Assembly (NCBI RefSeq): GCF_011064825.1
Contig: NZ_CP048751.1
Coordinates: 1,054,001-1,118,000, forward strand
DNA from: Brevundimonas mediterranea
GTDB taxonomy: Bacteria; Pseudomonadota; Alphaproteobacteria; Caulobacterales; Caulobacteraceae
Direction of reading: 5' to 3'
DNA length: 64,000 nucleotides
A program made the position numbers and the translations under genes. Below, piece by piece: positions 49,805-58,103 of this stretch (within the stretch, counting starts at the first letter, position 1; each line of letters starts with the position of its first letter). Under the pieces are notes generated by a model, which was not told where the DNA came from, made no database searches, and saw nothing but the letters and a program-made list of their open reading frames with translations.

Positions 49805-50352
49805 GCCTCGCCTCCGGCGTCGTCCAACAGGGTGCGCAGTTTGATCATGGCCTTGCGTATTCGGGATTTCACTGTGCCCAGCGGCAGGTCCAGCCGCCGG
49901 GCGATTTCGGAATGGGGATTGTCCTGGAAGAAGGCCAAGCGAAGGACCTCGATCTGATCCGCCGTCAGCCGCGCCATGGCCGTCTTCAGGCGTGCGGCAT
50001 CCTCGGCCATCAGCACGAGTTGGTCCGGCCGTTCCGGCTCCTCCTGCAACAGTTCGATCTCGGGCATCGGGGTGCGCCGGGCGTCCTGGCGCAGCACGTC
50101 CAGGCGCCGGTTGCGGGCGATGGTGAAGATCCAGGTCGCGGCCCGCGCCTTGGAGCTGTCGAACAGCTCGGCCTTGCGCCAGACGGTCAGCATGGCGTCC
50201 TGGGCGAAGTCCTCGGCCGCCCCCGCAGGCGCCCCGGCCTTCATCAGATAGGCCTTCAGACGCGGCGCGAAATGTTCGAACAGGCGCGCGAAAGCCTCGC
50301 GGTCCCGCCGTAACGCCACCGCCTCGATCAGCCGGTCATGCTCGCCGCCCAT
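49801..50352 (-). CDS. rpoE: ECF sigma factor (RpoE/SigE, ChrR-controlled, ECF11-like)
   Basis: About 183 residues. Region 2: AFARLFEHFAPRLKAYLMKAGAPAGAAEDFAQDAMLTVWRKAELFDSSKARAATWIFTIARNRRLDVLR; region 4: LTADQIEVLRLAFFQDNPHSEIARRLDLPLGTVKSRIRKAMIKLR. The start at 50352 (MGGEHDRL) fits the promoter: its -10 lies at 50413-50416, so an ATG at 50403 would be almost leaderless and one at 50439 lies upstream of the transcript. It would direct the singlet-oxygen type response, including its own gene and the divergent oxidoreductase operon. Confidence 0.9.
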   Translation of the reverse strand: MGGEHDRLIEAVALRRDREAFARLFEHFAPRLKAYLMKAGAPAGAAEDFAQDAMLTVWRKAELFDSSKARAATWIFTIARNRRLDVLRQDARRTPMPEIELLQEEPERPDQLVLMAEDAARLKTAMARLTADQIEVLRLAFFQDNPHSEIARRLDLPLGTVKSRIRKAMIKLRTLLDDAGGEA

Positions 50353-50412
50353 AGCCGTCACGGGTGGCCGAATCCGCTGAAGCGTTGAAACCTGTCCATC
50401 CATGAAACCTAG

Positions 50413-50438
50413 TACGGTTCTGGCGAAAGTCTGGATCA
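50413..50438 (-). promoter_or_regulatory. ECF sigma promoter for rpoE-chrR
   Basis: Minus strand TGATCC (50438-50433), 16-bp spacer, CGTA (50416-50413). This matches the -35/-10 pair of RpoE/ChrR-type ECF sigma factors, giving autoregulation. Predicted start of transcription ~50406. Confidence 0.75.
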
Positions 50439-50443
50439 TTTCG

Positions 50444-50469
50444 TGATCCGGCCGCGTGCGCGGCGCGTA
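50444..50469 (+). promoter_or_regulatory. ECF sigma promoter for the FAD oxidoreductase-DUF1365 operon
   Basis: Plus strand TGATCC (50444-50449), 16-bp spacer, CGTA (50466-50469), followed by the gene start at 50504. Same sequence and spacing as the divergent promoter; the two -35 boxes are 5 bp apart. Confidence 0.75.
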
Positions 50470-50503
50470 TCTTCGCCACCTGTAGCCCGCCCTCGGAGTC
50501 TTT

Positions 50504-51859
50504 ATGTCCTTGTCGTCCCCTTCCAGCGAGACCGGTCCGCGCCTGCGGATCGCCGTCGTGGGCTCGGGGATCGCCGCCCTGTCCAGCGCCTGGCTGCTGT
50601 CGAAGCGCCACGACGTGACGATCTACGAGCGCGACGACCGCCTGGGGGGCCATTCCAACACCGTGGACGTCCGCGCCCCGACCGGAGAGACGGCGGTGGA
50701 CACCGGCTTCATCGTCTTCAACGACGCCACCTATCCGAACCTGATCGCCCTGTTCGCCCATCTGGGGCTTGAGACGCGGGCCACCGACATGTCCTTCGCC
50801 GTGTCCCTGGATCTGGGCCGGTTCGAATATGCGGCGCCCGCCCTGTTCGCCCAGCGTCGCAACCTGTTCCGCCCGCGCTTCTGGTCGATGCTGAAGGAGA
50901 TCCTGCGCTTCTATCGCTCGGCGCCCGGCGGCATGGCCGCCCTGGGCGACAGCGACGTGACCCTGGGCCAGTATCTGAAGCGCGAGGGCTTCAGCGAGGC
51001 CTTCCGCGACGACCATTTGCTGCCGATGGCCGCCGCCATCTGGTCGTCGCCGGCCCATACGCTGATGGATTATCCGGCGGAATCCTTCCTGCGCTTCTGC
51101 GGCAACCACGGCCTGCTGAAACTGGTCGGCCGGCCCCTGTGGCGCACCGTCGTCGGCGGCAGCCGGGCCTATGTCGAGGAACTGGCCCGTCAGGTCGGGG
51201 CCGGGCGAAAGGGCGACGCAGTCCGGCTCCGGCGCGGCGTGGACCAGGTCCAGCGCGTCGACGGCGGCGTCGTGGTCCACGACACCACCGGCGCCCGGGA
51301 GCGGTTCGACCATGTCGTCATCGGCGCCCACGCCGACCAGGCCCTGGCCATGCTGGCGGAGCCCACGGCGCGGGAACGTGAACTGCTGGGCGCCTTCCGC
51401 TACAGCCGCAACCTGACCATCCTGCACACCGACGCGGGCCTGATGCCCCGGCGCCGGCGGGCCTGGGCCTCGTGGAACTATATCGGCGCGGACGGCGGCC
51501 TGTGCGTCACCTACTGGATGAACAGGCTCCAGGGCCTGCCGGGCCAGGACCTGTTCGTCACCCTGAACCCGCCGCGCCCGCCGGCCGCCGGAACCCTGTT
51601 GCGCAGCGAAGTGTACGAGCACCCGATCTTCGACCCCGCCGCCATCAAGGCGCAGAAGTCGCTGTGGAGCCTGCAGGGCCAGGGCGGCGTCTGGTTCTGC
51701 GGCGCCCATTTCGGGGCCGGCTTCCATGAGGACGGGCTTCAGTCCGGTCTGGCGGTGGCCGAACAACTGGGCGGGGTGCGTCGTCCCTGGACCGTCGAGA
51801 ACGAGAGCGGCCGCATCCATCTGTCCTCACCCTCGGTCCAGATGGAACCGGCGGCGTGA
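50504..51859 (+). CDS. NAD/FAD-binding amine-oxidase-like protein of the ECF regulon
   Basis: 451 residues. Rossmann motif RIAVVGSGIAALSSAWLLSKRHDVTIYERDDRLGGHSNTV at the N-terminus; DTGFIVFNDATYPNLIALFAHLG, and C-terminal FCGAHFGAGFHEDGLQSGLAVAEQLGG complete an FAD-dependent amine-oxidase fold. In Rhodobacter and Caulobacter this gene is part of the core RpoE/ChrR regulon with DUF1365 and a cyclopropane-fatty-acid synthase; the trio is linked to fatty-acid modification. Here only the DUF1365 partner follows. GGAG lies 7 nt before the ATG. Confidence 0.9.
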   Translation: MSLSSPSSETGPRLRIAVVGSGIAALSSAWLLSKRHDVTIYERDDRLGGHSNTVDVRAPTGETAVDTGFIVFNDATYPNLIALFAHLGLETRATDMSFAVSLDLGRFEYAAPALFAQRRNLFRPRFWSMLKEILRFYRSAPGGMAALGDSDVTLGQYLKREGFSEAFRDDHLLPMAAAIWSSPAHTLMDYPAESFLRFCGNHGLLKLVGRPLWRTVVGGSRAYVEELARQVGAGRKGDAVRLRRGVDQVQRVDGGVVVHDTTGARERFDHVVIGAHADQALAMLAEPTARERELLGAFRYSRNLTILHTDAGLMPRRRRAWASWNYIGADGGLCVTYWMNRLQGLPGQDLFVTLNPPRPPAAGTLLRSEVYEHPIFDPAAIKAQKSLWSLQGQGGVWFCGAHFGAGFHEDGLQSGLAVAEQLGGVRRPWTVENESGRIHLSSPSVQMEPAA

Positions 51860-52635
51860 CAGGCTCGGCCCTCTATGTCGGCAAGGTGTTTCACGCCCGT
51901 CTGCGGCCGACGCCGCACCGGCTGAACTACCGCGTCTTCTGGCTGATGCTGGACCTGGCCGAGATCGACGCCCTGCACGGCCGGCTGAAGACCTTTTCAC
52001 GCAACCGGTTCAACCTACTGTCCTTCCACGACCGGGACCACGGCGACGGCTCGGACCGTCCGCTGCGGGCCCAGATCGAGACGCGGCTGGCCGAGGTCGG
52101 GGTGGACGTCGGCCAGGGCGCGATCCGTCTTCTGACCATGCCGCGCGTGTTCGGCTTCGTCTTCAACCCGATCAGCCTCTATTACTGCCATCACGAAGAC
52201 GGGCGGCTGGCCGCCATGGTCTATGAGGTCACCAGCACCTTCGGCGAGCGGCGGTCCTATGTCCTGCCCGTCCTGGCGGCCGACGCCCAAGCCGGCCGGT
52301 TCCGGCAACAGACCGACAAGCGCCTGTATGTCTCACCCTTCATGGCCATGGGCATGACCTATGACTTCCAGGGTCAGACGCCGGGCGACACCCTGGGCCT
52401 GGCCATCAACGGATCGGATAGCGGGGGCCTGCTGATCGCCACCAGCATGAGCGGCGCGCGTCGGCCGATGTCCGACCGCGCCCTGATCGCCGCCGCCCTG
52501 TCCATGCCCCTGCTGACGCTGAAGGTCGTGGCCGCCATCCATTGGGAGGCGCTGAAACTCTGGCTGAAGCGCGTGCCCCTGACCCGCAAGCCCGCGCCGC
52601 CCCCCGACGTGCTGGACCTGCGGCACAGGGGTTAG
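51856..52635 (+). CDS. DUF1365 family protein
   Basis: 259 residues. SALYVGKVFHARLRPTPHRLNYRVFWLMLDLAEID at the N-terminus, then RFNLLSFHDRDHGDGSDRPL, LLTMPRVFGFVFNPISLYYCHHEDGRLAAMVYEVTSTFGER and FMAMGMTYDF are hallmarks of DUF1365. It starts at GTG overlapping the previous stop (GTGA). Family members are co-induced with the amine-oxidase protein by RpoE under singlet oxygen; the biochemical role (possibly furan-fatty-acid or CFA-related) is not settled. The cfa and DUF2177 genes that often follow are absent. Confidence 0.9.
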   Translation: MTGSALYVGKVFHARLRPTPHRLNYRVFWLMLDLAEIDALHGRLKTFSRNRFNLLSFHDRDHGDGSDRPLRAQIETRLAEVGVDVGQGAIRLLTMPRVFGFVFNPISLYYCHHEDGRLAAMVYEVTSTFGERRSYVLPVLAADAQAGRFRQQTDKRLYVSPFMAMGMTYDFQGQTPGDTLGLAINGSDSGGLLIATSMSGARRPMSDRALIAAALSMPLLTLKVVAAIHWEALKLWLKRVPLTRKPAPPPDVLDLRHRG

Positions 52636-52640
52636 GGGCC

Positions 52641-53087
52641 TCAGCCCCCCAGGGTCATGGCGCGCGCCAGATCGGCGATTTCGTCGCGCGTGATGAAACC
52701 GTCGCGGTTGCGGTCGGCGGCGGCGAAACGGTCGCCGTTCAGGGCGCGGAACTCGTTCAGATCGACGGCGCGGTCATTGTTGCGGTCAATGGCGCGCAGC
52801 TTCTGAATCTGCTCGCGGCTGGGTCGCCGCTGCGGAGCGGGCGCGCCGTCCGGGCGCAGGGCGCGCAGTTCGGACATCGTCAGACGGCCGTCGCGATCGG
52901 CGTCGGCCCGGGCGAACCGGCCCTCGCGCGCAGCGTCGAACTCGACCCGCGACAGGCGCCCGTCATTATTGACGTCCGCCTGCTGGAACAGGGCGCGACC
53001 GGCGCCTGTCGGGGTCTGGGCGGGCGCGGCCGTGGCGACGACGGCGATCGCCGCGGCGGACAGGACGGACAGAACAAGGCTTTTCAT
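52641..53087 (-). CDS. Periplasmic EF-hand calcium-binding protein
   Basis: 148 residues from the ATG at 53087 (GAGAG upstream). Signal peptide MKSLVLSVLSAAAIAVVATAAPAQ. Four EF-hand-like loops: DVNNDGRLSRVEF, DADRDGRLTMSEL, DRNNDRAVDLNEF and DRNRDGFITRDEI, in two pairs with a Pro/Arg-rich linker between. Loop 3 lacks the central Gly (NDR), so may bind calcium weakly. Role unknown; probably calcium buffering or sensing in the periplasm. Ends 5 bp from the convergent DUF1365 gene. Confidence 0.85.
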   Translation of the reverse strand: MKSLVLSVLSAAAIAVVATAAPAQTPTGAGRALFQQADVNNDGRLSRVEFDAAREGRFARADADRDGRLTMSELRALRPDGAPAPQRRPSREQIQKLRAIDRNNDRAVDLNEFRALNGDRFAAADRNRDGFITRDEIADLARAMTLGG

Positions 53088-53102
53088 CGGGCTCTCGATC
53101 GG

Positions 53103-53146
53103 AAAAAGGGGCCCCGGCCGCACGGTTGGGGGGACGCGGCCGGGGC
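53103..53146 (-). terminator. Intrinsic terminator after the 53196 gene
   Basis: On the minus strand GCCCCGGCCGC and GCGGCCGGGGC form an 11-bp perfect stem (14-nt loop), followed by CCCTTTTTCC. It lies 50 nt past the stop of the exported protein gene and just before the EF-hand gene start. Confidence 0.75.
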
Positions 53147-53195
53147 GACGGGCGGAGCCGGGGGTGAGGCGCTCCGCCCGAACCTGGAAAGGGGG

Positions 53196-53693
53196 TCAGT
53201 AGGGGCGGGTGACTGTAGAACTGCGCGTGGCGCCATTGTTCGCGGTGGCGGTGCGGTTCACGGTGACGCCGTCGTCGTCGCGATAGGCGTCGATCTGGCG
53301 TTCATAGCCGTAGCCGTGCGAGGTCTGCACGGTGGACGACCGGCTGTAGTGGTCGTCGCCGTAGGCGGTCGAAGCCGCGCGGGTCTGGGTGTTCCCGGCC
53401 GGGCCGGTGCGAACGGCCGTCGTGGCGTAGCCGTTCCCGGTGTCCACCGTGGTCCTGGCGCGGGCGCTGGACCAGCCCTGGCCGTCCACTGATCCATAGC
53501 GGGAGACCGACGCCGAGCCGGGGCTGCGATAGATATCCGCGCCGCGCATGGCGCTGTGCTGGGCGCCGGTGACGCTGGCCGAGCGGTGGCGGGAAACCGA
53601 CTGAGCCATGGCGCTGTCGGCCGCAGCGACGAGGCCGGCGACCACCAGCAGGCCCGTCAGGGCGGCGGCTGCGAAGGGACGACGGGAGGTCAT
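53196..53693 (-). CDS. Exported low-complexity protein of unknown function
   Basis: 165 residues. Signal peptide MTSRRPFAAAALTGLLVVAGLVAAADSAMAQ. The mature part is Ser/Thr/Arg/Tyr/Gly-rich with loose repeats (RTTVDTGNGYATTAVRTGPAGNTQTRAAS, RSSTVQTSHGYGYERQ, TATANNGATRSSTVTRPY), probably beta-structured or disordered; no Cys. No family was recognised. It is divergent from the response-regulator gene at 53843, whose system may control it. Confidence 0.6.
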   Translation of the reverse strand: MTSRRPFAAAALTGLLVVAGLVAAADSAMAQSVSRHRSASVTGAQHSAMRGADIYRSPGSASVSRYGSVDGQGWSSARARTTVDTGNGYATTAVRTGPAGNTQTRAASTAYGDDHYSRSSTVQTSHGYGYERQIDAYRDDDGVTVNRTATANNGATRSSTVTRPY

Positions 53694-53842
53694 GGGCAGG
53701 CTCCTTGTGCGAGGTCCGGCCTGTTCCGGACGACTGCAGACTGACAGATCGGCCCGTCCGGGGTGTGTCGCCCCGGCGCCCGTGCGTAACAGCGTGTATC
53801 CTCTACTGGCGGGGCCGAGGCGGTTGCGCCAAAGCTTGGCCC

Positions 53843-54547
53843 ATGACGACGGCTTTGATCCATCTGGTCGAGGACGACCCCGAAATCCGCGACCTGGTCT
53901 GCGCCCTGCTGGCGCGCGAGGGTCTGGACTGCGCGGCCTTCCCCGACGCCGCAGCCTTTTGGCGAGCCTGGGCGGTCCAGCGACCGGACCTGGTGGTGCT
54001 GGACCTGATGATGCCGGGCGAGGACGGCCTGTCGGTCTGCCGCCGCATCCAGGGCGCGGTCCCGGTGCTGATCGCCTCGGCGCGAGGCGAACCCATGGAC
54101 CGGATCGTGGGGCTGGAGGTCGGGGCCGACGACTATGTCGCCAAGCCGTTCGTGCCGCGCGAGCTGGTCGCCCGCATCAAGGCCCTGCTGCGTCGCCGCG
54201 ACCGGGCCGAACCCCGGCCGCCGGCCCGCCGTCTCGCCTTTGGCGGCTGGCGCCTGGACCTCGCCTCCCGCGCCCTGACCGATGCGGATGGCCAGGCGGT
54301 GGAGCTGACCGGCGGGGAGTTCGACCTGCTGGCCGCCTTCGTCAGGCGTCCGCAGCAGGTCCTGTCTCGCGACGACATCATGGACGTGCTGAAGGGCCGC
54401 CAGGCCGACGTCTTCGACCGCTCCATCGACATCCAGGTCTCGCGCCTGCGCCGCAAGCTGGGCGACCATCCCCGCGAATCCCGGCTGATCCGCACGGTGC
54501 GCAACGCCGGCTATCTGTTCACCGCAGACGTCGAGGTCCAGTCGTGA
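53843..54547 (+). CDS. OmpR-family response regulator
   Basis: 234 residues from the ATG at 53843 (MTTALIHLVEDDPEIRDL); a frame to 53705 is upstream non-coding. Receiver: acidic pair LVEDD, Asp in DLVVLDLMMPGEDG (~54), Lys in DYVAKPFVPRELVARIKALLRR. Winged helix: LTGGEFDLLAAFVRRPQQVLSRDDIMDVLKGRQADVFDRSIDIQVSRLRRKLGDHPRESRLIRTVRNAGYLF. The kinase gene overlaps its stop. Similar to RstA/OmpR group regulators. Confidence 0.93.
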   Translation: MTTALIHLVEDDPEIRDLVCALLAREGLDCAAFPDAAAFWRAWAVQRPDLVVLDLMMPGEDGLSVCRRIQGAVPVLIASARGEPMDRIVGLEVGADDYVAKPFVPRELVARIKALLRRRDRAEPRPPARRLAFGGWRLDLASRALTDADGQAVELTGGEFDLLAAFVRRPQQVLSRDDIMDVLKGRQADVFDRSIDIQVSRLRRKLGDHPRESRLIRTVRNAGYLFTADVEVQS

Positions 54548-55866
54548 GACGCCTGGGCCTCGCCAACCGCCTGACGCTGACGCTGGTCCTGGTCGTGGTG
54601 GCGCTGCAGGCGGTCAGCGTCCTGGGCCTGATGAGGTTCCAGCGCGGCGATCAGGACGAATGGCGCCTGCCTGTGCCGGTGCGGATCGCCGCCGCCGCCG
54701 CCGCCCTGGACCGCACGCCGTCGCAAGAGCGGGACGACCTGCTGGTGGCCCTGAACGGCGACGCCACCCGCTTCTTCATCGCCGACGGGGTTCCGGCCGG
54801 CTATCGCGCGCACGGCGGCCCCCTGCCCGCGCTGTTGCGCAGCTATGACGCGGCCCTGGGCGCGCGCGACGTCCGCCTGCTGGTTCCCGAGGAGCGCCGC
54901 CGCTTCCGCCCTCAAGTCCAGCGACGACAGACCGCCGTCTATGCGGTGTCGGTCGCGTTGGCGGACGGCCAGAGGCTGGTGGTCGCGCCGGGCCTGGGGC
55001 AACGTCGCCGCAGCATGGCCATGGCCGCCCTGGTGTTCAGCCTGCTGGTCGGGCTGACGGCCGCCTTCCTCGTGTGGCGGATGGTGCATCGGGCGACCCG
55101 CGACCTCCAGGCCATCGCCGACGCTTCCGACCGTTTCGCCCGCGATCTCGGCGCCCCGCCGATGGACGAGACCGGCCATGCCGAGGCGCGCCGCGTGGCC
55201 TCGGCCTTCAACCGCATGCGGGCGCGCATCAAGGCCCTGGTAAGCGAGCGCATGCGGATGCTGGCCGCCGCGGCGCACGACCTGAAGACCCTGATGACCC
55301 GGCTTCGGCTACGGGTCGCCCTGATCGAAGACCCGGACCAGCGGGCGCGGGCGGACCGGGACGTGGCCCTGATGGCCACCTTGATCGAGGATGTGCTGCT
55401 GGTCGCGCGCGGCGAGGAAAGACCCGCTGTCCTCGCCCCCGTCGATGTCGCCGAACTGGTGACGGAACTGGTGCGGGAACGCGCCGCCCTGGGCCAGGCG
55501 GTGACCCTGGGACGGCTGGAGGCGGGACGGGTCCAGGCCGACACGGGCGGCCTGCGCCGGATTCTCGAGAACCTGATCGAGAACGCCGTGACCTACGCCG
55601 GTTCAGCCGAGGTCGGCTTCGAACGCGACGACGACCGCTGGCGGCTGACGGTCGTCGATCACGGTCCCGGCCTGTCGCCGGCGTTCGAGGCCCAGGCCTT
55701 CGAGCCCTTTGCGCGGGGCGAGGCGTCGCGCAGTCGCGAGACCGGCGGTTCCGGTCTGGGCTTGGCGATCGCCCGTTCCCTAGCTCAGCAGATGGGCGCG
55801 AGCGTCCGCCTGGAGACCACGCCCGGCGGCGGCCTGACCGCCGTGATTCTGTTCAGGACCGACTGA
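54544..55866 (+). CDS. Sensor histidine kinase (EnvZ/RstB-like)
   Basis: 440 residues, starting at GTG 54544 that overlaps the regulator stop (GTGA). Two helices (LTLTLVLVVVALQAVSVLGL and AMAALVFSLLVGLTAAFLVW), a ~120-residue periplasmic domain, HAMP, H-box MLAAAAHDLKTLMTRLRLRV, N-box RRILENLIENAVTYA, G1 VVDHGPGLSP, G2 GGSGLGLAIARSL. The residue after HDLKT is Leu where nearly all such kinases have Pro (HDLRTPLTRLR), which may change kinase/phosphatase balance. Confidence 0.92.
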   Translation: MRRLGLANRLTLTLVLVVVALQAVSVLGLMRFQRGDQDEWRLPVPVRIAAAAAALDRTPSQERDDLLVALNGDATRFFIADGVPAGYRAHGGPLPALLRSYDAALGARDVRLLVPEERRRFRPQVQRRQTAVYAVSVALADGQRLVVAPGLGQRRRSMAMAALVFSLLVGLTAAFLVWRMVHRATRDLQAIADASDRFARDLGAPPMDETGHAEARRVASAFNRMRARIKALVSERMRMLAAAAHDLKTLMTRLRLRVALIEDPDQRARADRDVALMATLIEDVLLVARGEERPAVLAPVDVAELVTELVRERAALGQAVTLGRLEAGRVQADTGGLRRILENLIENAVTYAGSAEVGFERDDDRWRLTVVDHGPGLSPAFEAQAFEPFARGEASRSRETGGSGLGLAIARSLAQQMGASVRLETTPGGGLTAVILFRTD

Positions 55867-55876
55867 CTACCGCGCC

Positions 55877-56782
55877 CTACCGCGCCGAGGATCCGACGAT
55901 CCTCGACAGGCCTTCGACCAGGGCGTCGAAAACGGCGCGGCAGCGGGCGTTTCCGCGCAGATCCCCGTGCATGACGATCCAGGTCTCCAGCGCCATATGA
56001 AAGGCGTCGGGCAGGACGCGGACCAGATCCGGCTGGCGCGCCGCGACGACGGTCTGGCAGATGCCGATCCCGAACCCGGCGCGGATGGCCGCCAGCTGGG
56101 CCACGTCGCTGTCCACCCTCAGGGCGAAGGCGTCGCGGCTCAGGGCCGGATACTGCTGGACCGCAGCCCGGATCGCGGGGGTTTCGACATCATAGCCGAT
56201 CAGGTCGTGATCCTTCAGATCGGCCAGGGTCCGGGGCGTCCCGCGTCGCGCCAGATAGTCGCGATGGGCGTGCAGGCCGATGGCCAGGGCGCCGACATGG
56301 CGCGAAACCAGGGCCTGCTGCTCGGGCCGGACCATGCGAACGGCCACATCGGCCTTGCGCTGCAACAGATCGTCCAGGGCGTTGGACGGCGACAGCTCCA
56401 GCGCCAGCCCCGGATGGGCCTGACGCATCCGGGCCAGTATGGGCGGCAGATGTTCGACCGCCACCACCTCGCTGGCGCTGATCCGCACCGTGCCGGAGAG
56501 GGCGCCGCCCCCGCCCCCACCCTCGGCTGTGCGGCGCAGGGCGGCCGAGGTCGCGGCCAGCCGCTCGGCCAGGGGCTTCAGCTCCAGCGCCGCGTCCGTG
56601 GGGGACAGGCCCCGGGGCGTGCGCAGGAACAGCTTGGCGCCCAGGGCCGTCTCCAGGGCGTCGATATGGCGGGCGATGCTGGGCTGGCTCATGTCCAGAC
56701 GCCGCGCCGCGCCGGACAGCGACCCCTCGCGCAGCACGGCGTGGAAGGTGCGATACAGATCCCAGCTCGGCTCACTGTTCAT
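55877..56782 (-). CDS. LysR-family transcriptional regulator
   Basis: 301 residues. Winged HTH: WDLYRTFHAVLREGSLSGAARRLDMSQPSIARHIDALETALGAKLFLRTPRGLSPTDAA; then the periplasmic-binding-like effector domain (GTVRISASEVVAVEHLPPILARMRQAHPGLALELSPSN). I took the ATG at 56782 (MNSEPSWD) because the HTH begins right after; a frame to 57094 would run into the divergent gene. It is divergent from the SDR-like gene (91-bp gap), which it probably controls. Confidence 0.92.
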   Translation of the reverse strand: MNSEPSWDLYRTFHAVLREGSLSGAARRLDMSQPSIARHIDALETALGAKLFLRTPRGLSPTDAALELKPLAERLAATSAALRRTAEGGGGGGALSGTVRISASEVVAVEHLPPILARMRQAHPGLALELSPSNALDDLLQRKADVAVRMVRPEQQALVSRHVGALAIGLHAHRDYLARRGTPRTLADLKDHDLIGYDVETPAIRAAVQQYPALSRDAFALRVDSDVAQLAAIRAGFGIGICQTVVAARQPDLVRVLPDAFHMALETWIVMHGDLRGNARCRAVFDALVEGLSRIVGSSAR

Positions 56783-56873
56783 TGGTTTTCGTATAGCAGG
56801 TGCAGATATTTCGACAATTCCGTTGATCCGGCGTTCGGTCGATACAGGCTTCATCAAACGGATGGAGCGCGAC

Positions 56874-57851
56874 ATGACGACGAAATCAGCCCTGGTTCTG
56901 GGCGCCACGGGCGGCGCGGGCGGGGCGGTGGCCGAGCGGCTGCTGAAGGCGGGATGGTCGGTGCGCGCCCTGCATCGCCGACCCGAGGGCGTGCGCGGCG
57001 ACGCGCGGATCGCCTGGATCAGGGGCGACGCCATGTCGGCGGCGGACGTCGCGGCGGCGGCCGAGGGCGTGTCCCTGATCGTCCATGCGGTCAATCCGCC
57101 CGGCTATCGCAACTGGAACACCCTGGTCCTGCCGATGCTGGACAACACCATCGCGGCGGCCGAACGGAACGGCGCGCGCATCCTGCTGCCCGGCACGGTC
57201 TATAACTACGGCCCCGACGCCTTCCCCGACATCGCCGAGGATGCGCCCCAGAACGCCAGGACCCGCAAGGGCCGCATCCGGGTCGAGATGGAACGTCGCC
57301 TGAAGGCGGCCGCCGATCGCGGCCGGGCCAAGGTGCTGATCGTCCGCGCCGGCGACTTCTTCGGGCCTGAGGCGGCCAACAACTGGTTCAGCCAGGGCCT
57401 GGTCAGGGCCGGTGAACGGCCGACCGCGATCACCTATCCGGGCAAGCCGGGCGTCGGGCACCAGTGGGCCTATCTGCCGGACGTGGCGGAGGTGATGGTC
57501 CGCCTGGTCGAACGCAACGACCTGGAGGCTTTCGCCCGCTTCCACATGGAGGGCCAGTGGGACGCCGACGGAACCCGGATGACCGGCGCCATCCGCCGCG
57601 TCCTGGGCGAGCCCAAACTGCCGATCAAGCCCATGCCCTGGCTGGTGATGCGTCTGGCCGCGCCCTTCGTGCCGCTGATGCGCGAACTGATGGAGATGGC
57701 CTATCTGTGGAAACGCCCGGTCCGCCTGACCAACGCCCGGCTGGAGGCCCTGATCGGCCCCGAACCGCGCACCCCGCTCGACGAGGCCGTGCGGGCCACC
57801 CTGGCGGGGATCGGCAGCCTGTATCCGGCCCATGCGGACAGGCGCCCGTAG
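56874..57851 (+). CDS. NAD(P)-dependent epimerase/dehydratase-like oxidoreductase
   Basis: 325 residues. ALVLGATGGAGGAVAERLLKAGWSVRALHRRP gives the TGxxGxxG nucleotide motif of atypical/extended SDRs; the active-site Tyr may be in LLPGTVYNYGPDAFP, and FFGPEAANNWF and AYLPDVAEVMVRLVER follow. The substrate is unknown. The ATG at 56874 has GGAG 6 nt upstream; another at 56862 would add four residues. The LysR regulator is divergent. Confidence 0.87.
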   Translation: MTTKSALVLGATGGAGGAVAERLLKAGWSVRALHRRPEGVRGDARIAWIRGDAMSAADVAAAAEGVSLIVHAVNPPGYRNWNTLVLPMLDNTIAAAERNGARILLPGTVYNYGPDAFPDIAEDAPQNARTRKGRIRVEMERRLKAAADRGRAKVLIVRAGDFFGPEAANNWFSQGLVRAGERPTAITYPGKPGVGHQWAYLPDVAEVMVRLVERNDLEAFARFHMEGQWDADGTRMTGAIRRVLGEPKLPIKPMPWLVMRLAAPFVPLMRELMEMAYLWKRPVRLTNARLEALIGPEPRTPLDEAVRATLAGIGSLYPAHADRRP

Positions 57852-57889
57852 AGGCGACGGGCGAAGAAGACTGACTGTAGAAGGGAGAA

Positions 57890-57964
57890 TGGTGGACGCG
57901 ACAGGGATTGAACCTGTGACCCCCTCGATGTCAACGAGGTGCTCTCCCGCTGAGCTACGCATCC
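57890..57964 (-). tRNA. tRNA-Val (GAC)
   Basis: On the minus strand the acceptor stem GGATGCG/CGCGTCC, D arm GCTC-GAGC, anticodon arm CCTCG-TTGACAT-CGAGG (anticodon GAC, Val), T arm ACAGG-TTCAATC-CCTGT and an encoded ACCA end are all present. 75 nt, no intron. Confidence 0.96.
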
Positions 57965-58103
57965 GCCGTAGAGCCCCGGGAAATCGCCCCAGGGCGGGAA
58001 GAGCGGTCGTATAGCGGCCCGGCCTGGCGGCATCAAGCCGATTTCACGGCCAGATTACGATTTTTGGGAGAACAGCGTTAAACGCGCCGCTCCGGTTTCA
58101 ACG

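Noticed and set aside
50353..50439. Upstream starts of the ECF sigma factor (50439 and 50403)
   Set aside because: The predicted promoter -10 at 50413-50416 puts 50439 outside the transcript and 50403 within ~3 nt of its start; family alignment favours MGGEHDRL at 50352.
53608..54543. Long N-terminal extension of the histidine kinase frame (752 codons from 53608)
   Set aside because: It overlaps the response-regulator gene in another frame. The kinase proper starts at GTG 54544, overlapping the regulator stop, with its first membrane helix right after.
56439..56873. Extended start of the SDR-like gene at 56439
   Set aside because: It runs antisense through the LysR HTH. The TGxxGxxG motif starts shortly after the ATG at 56874, which has its own ribosome binding site.
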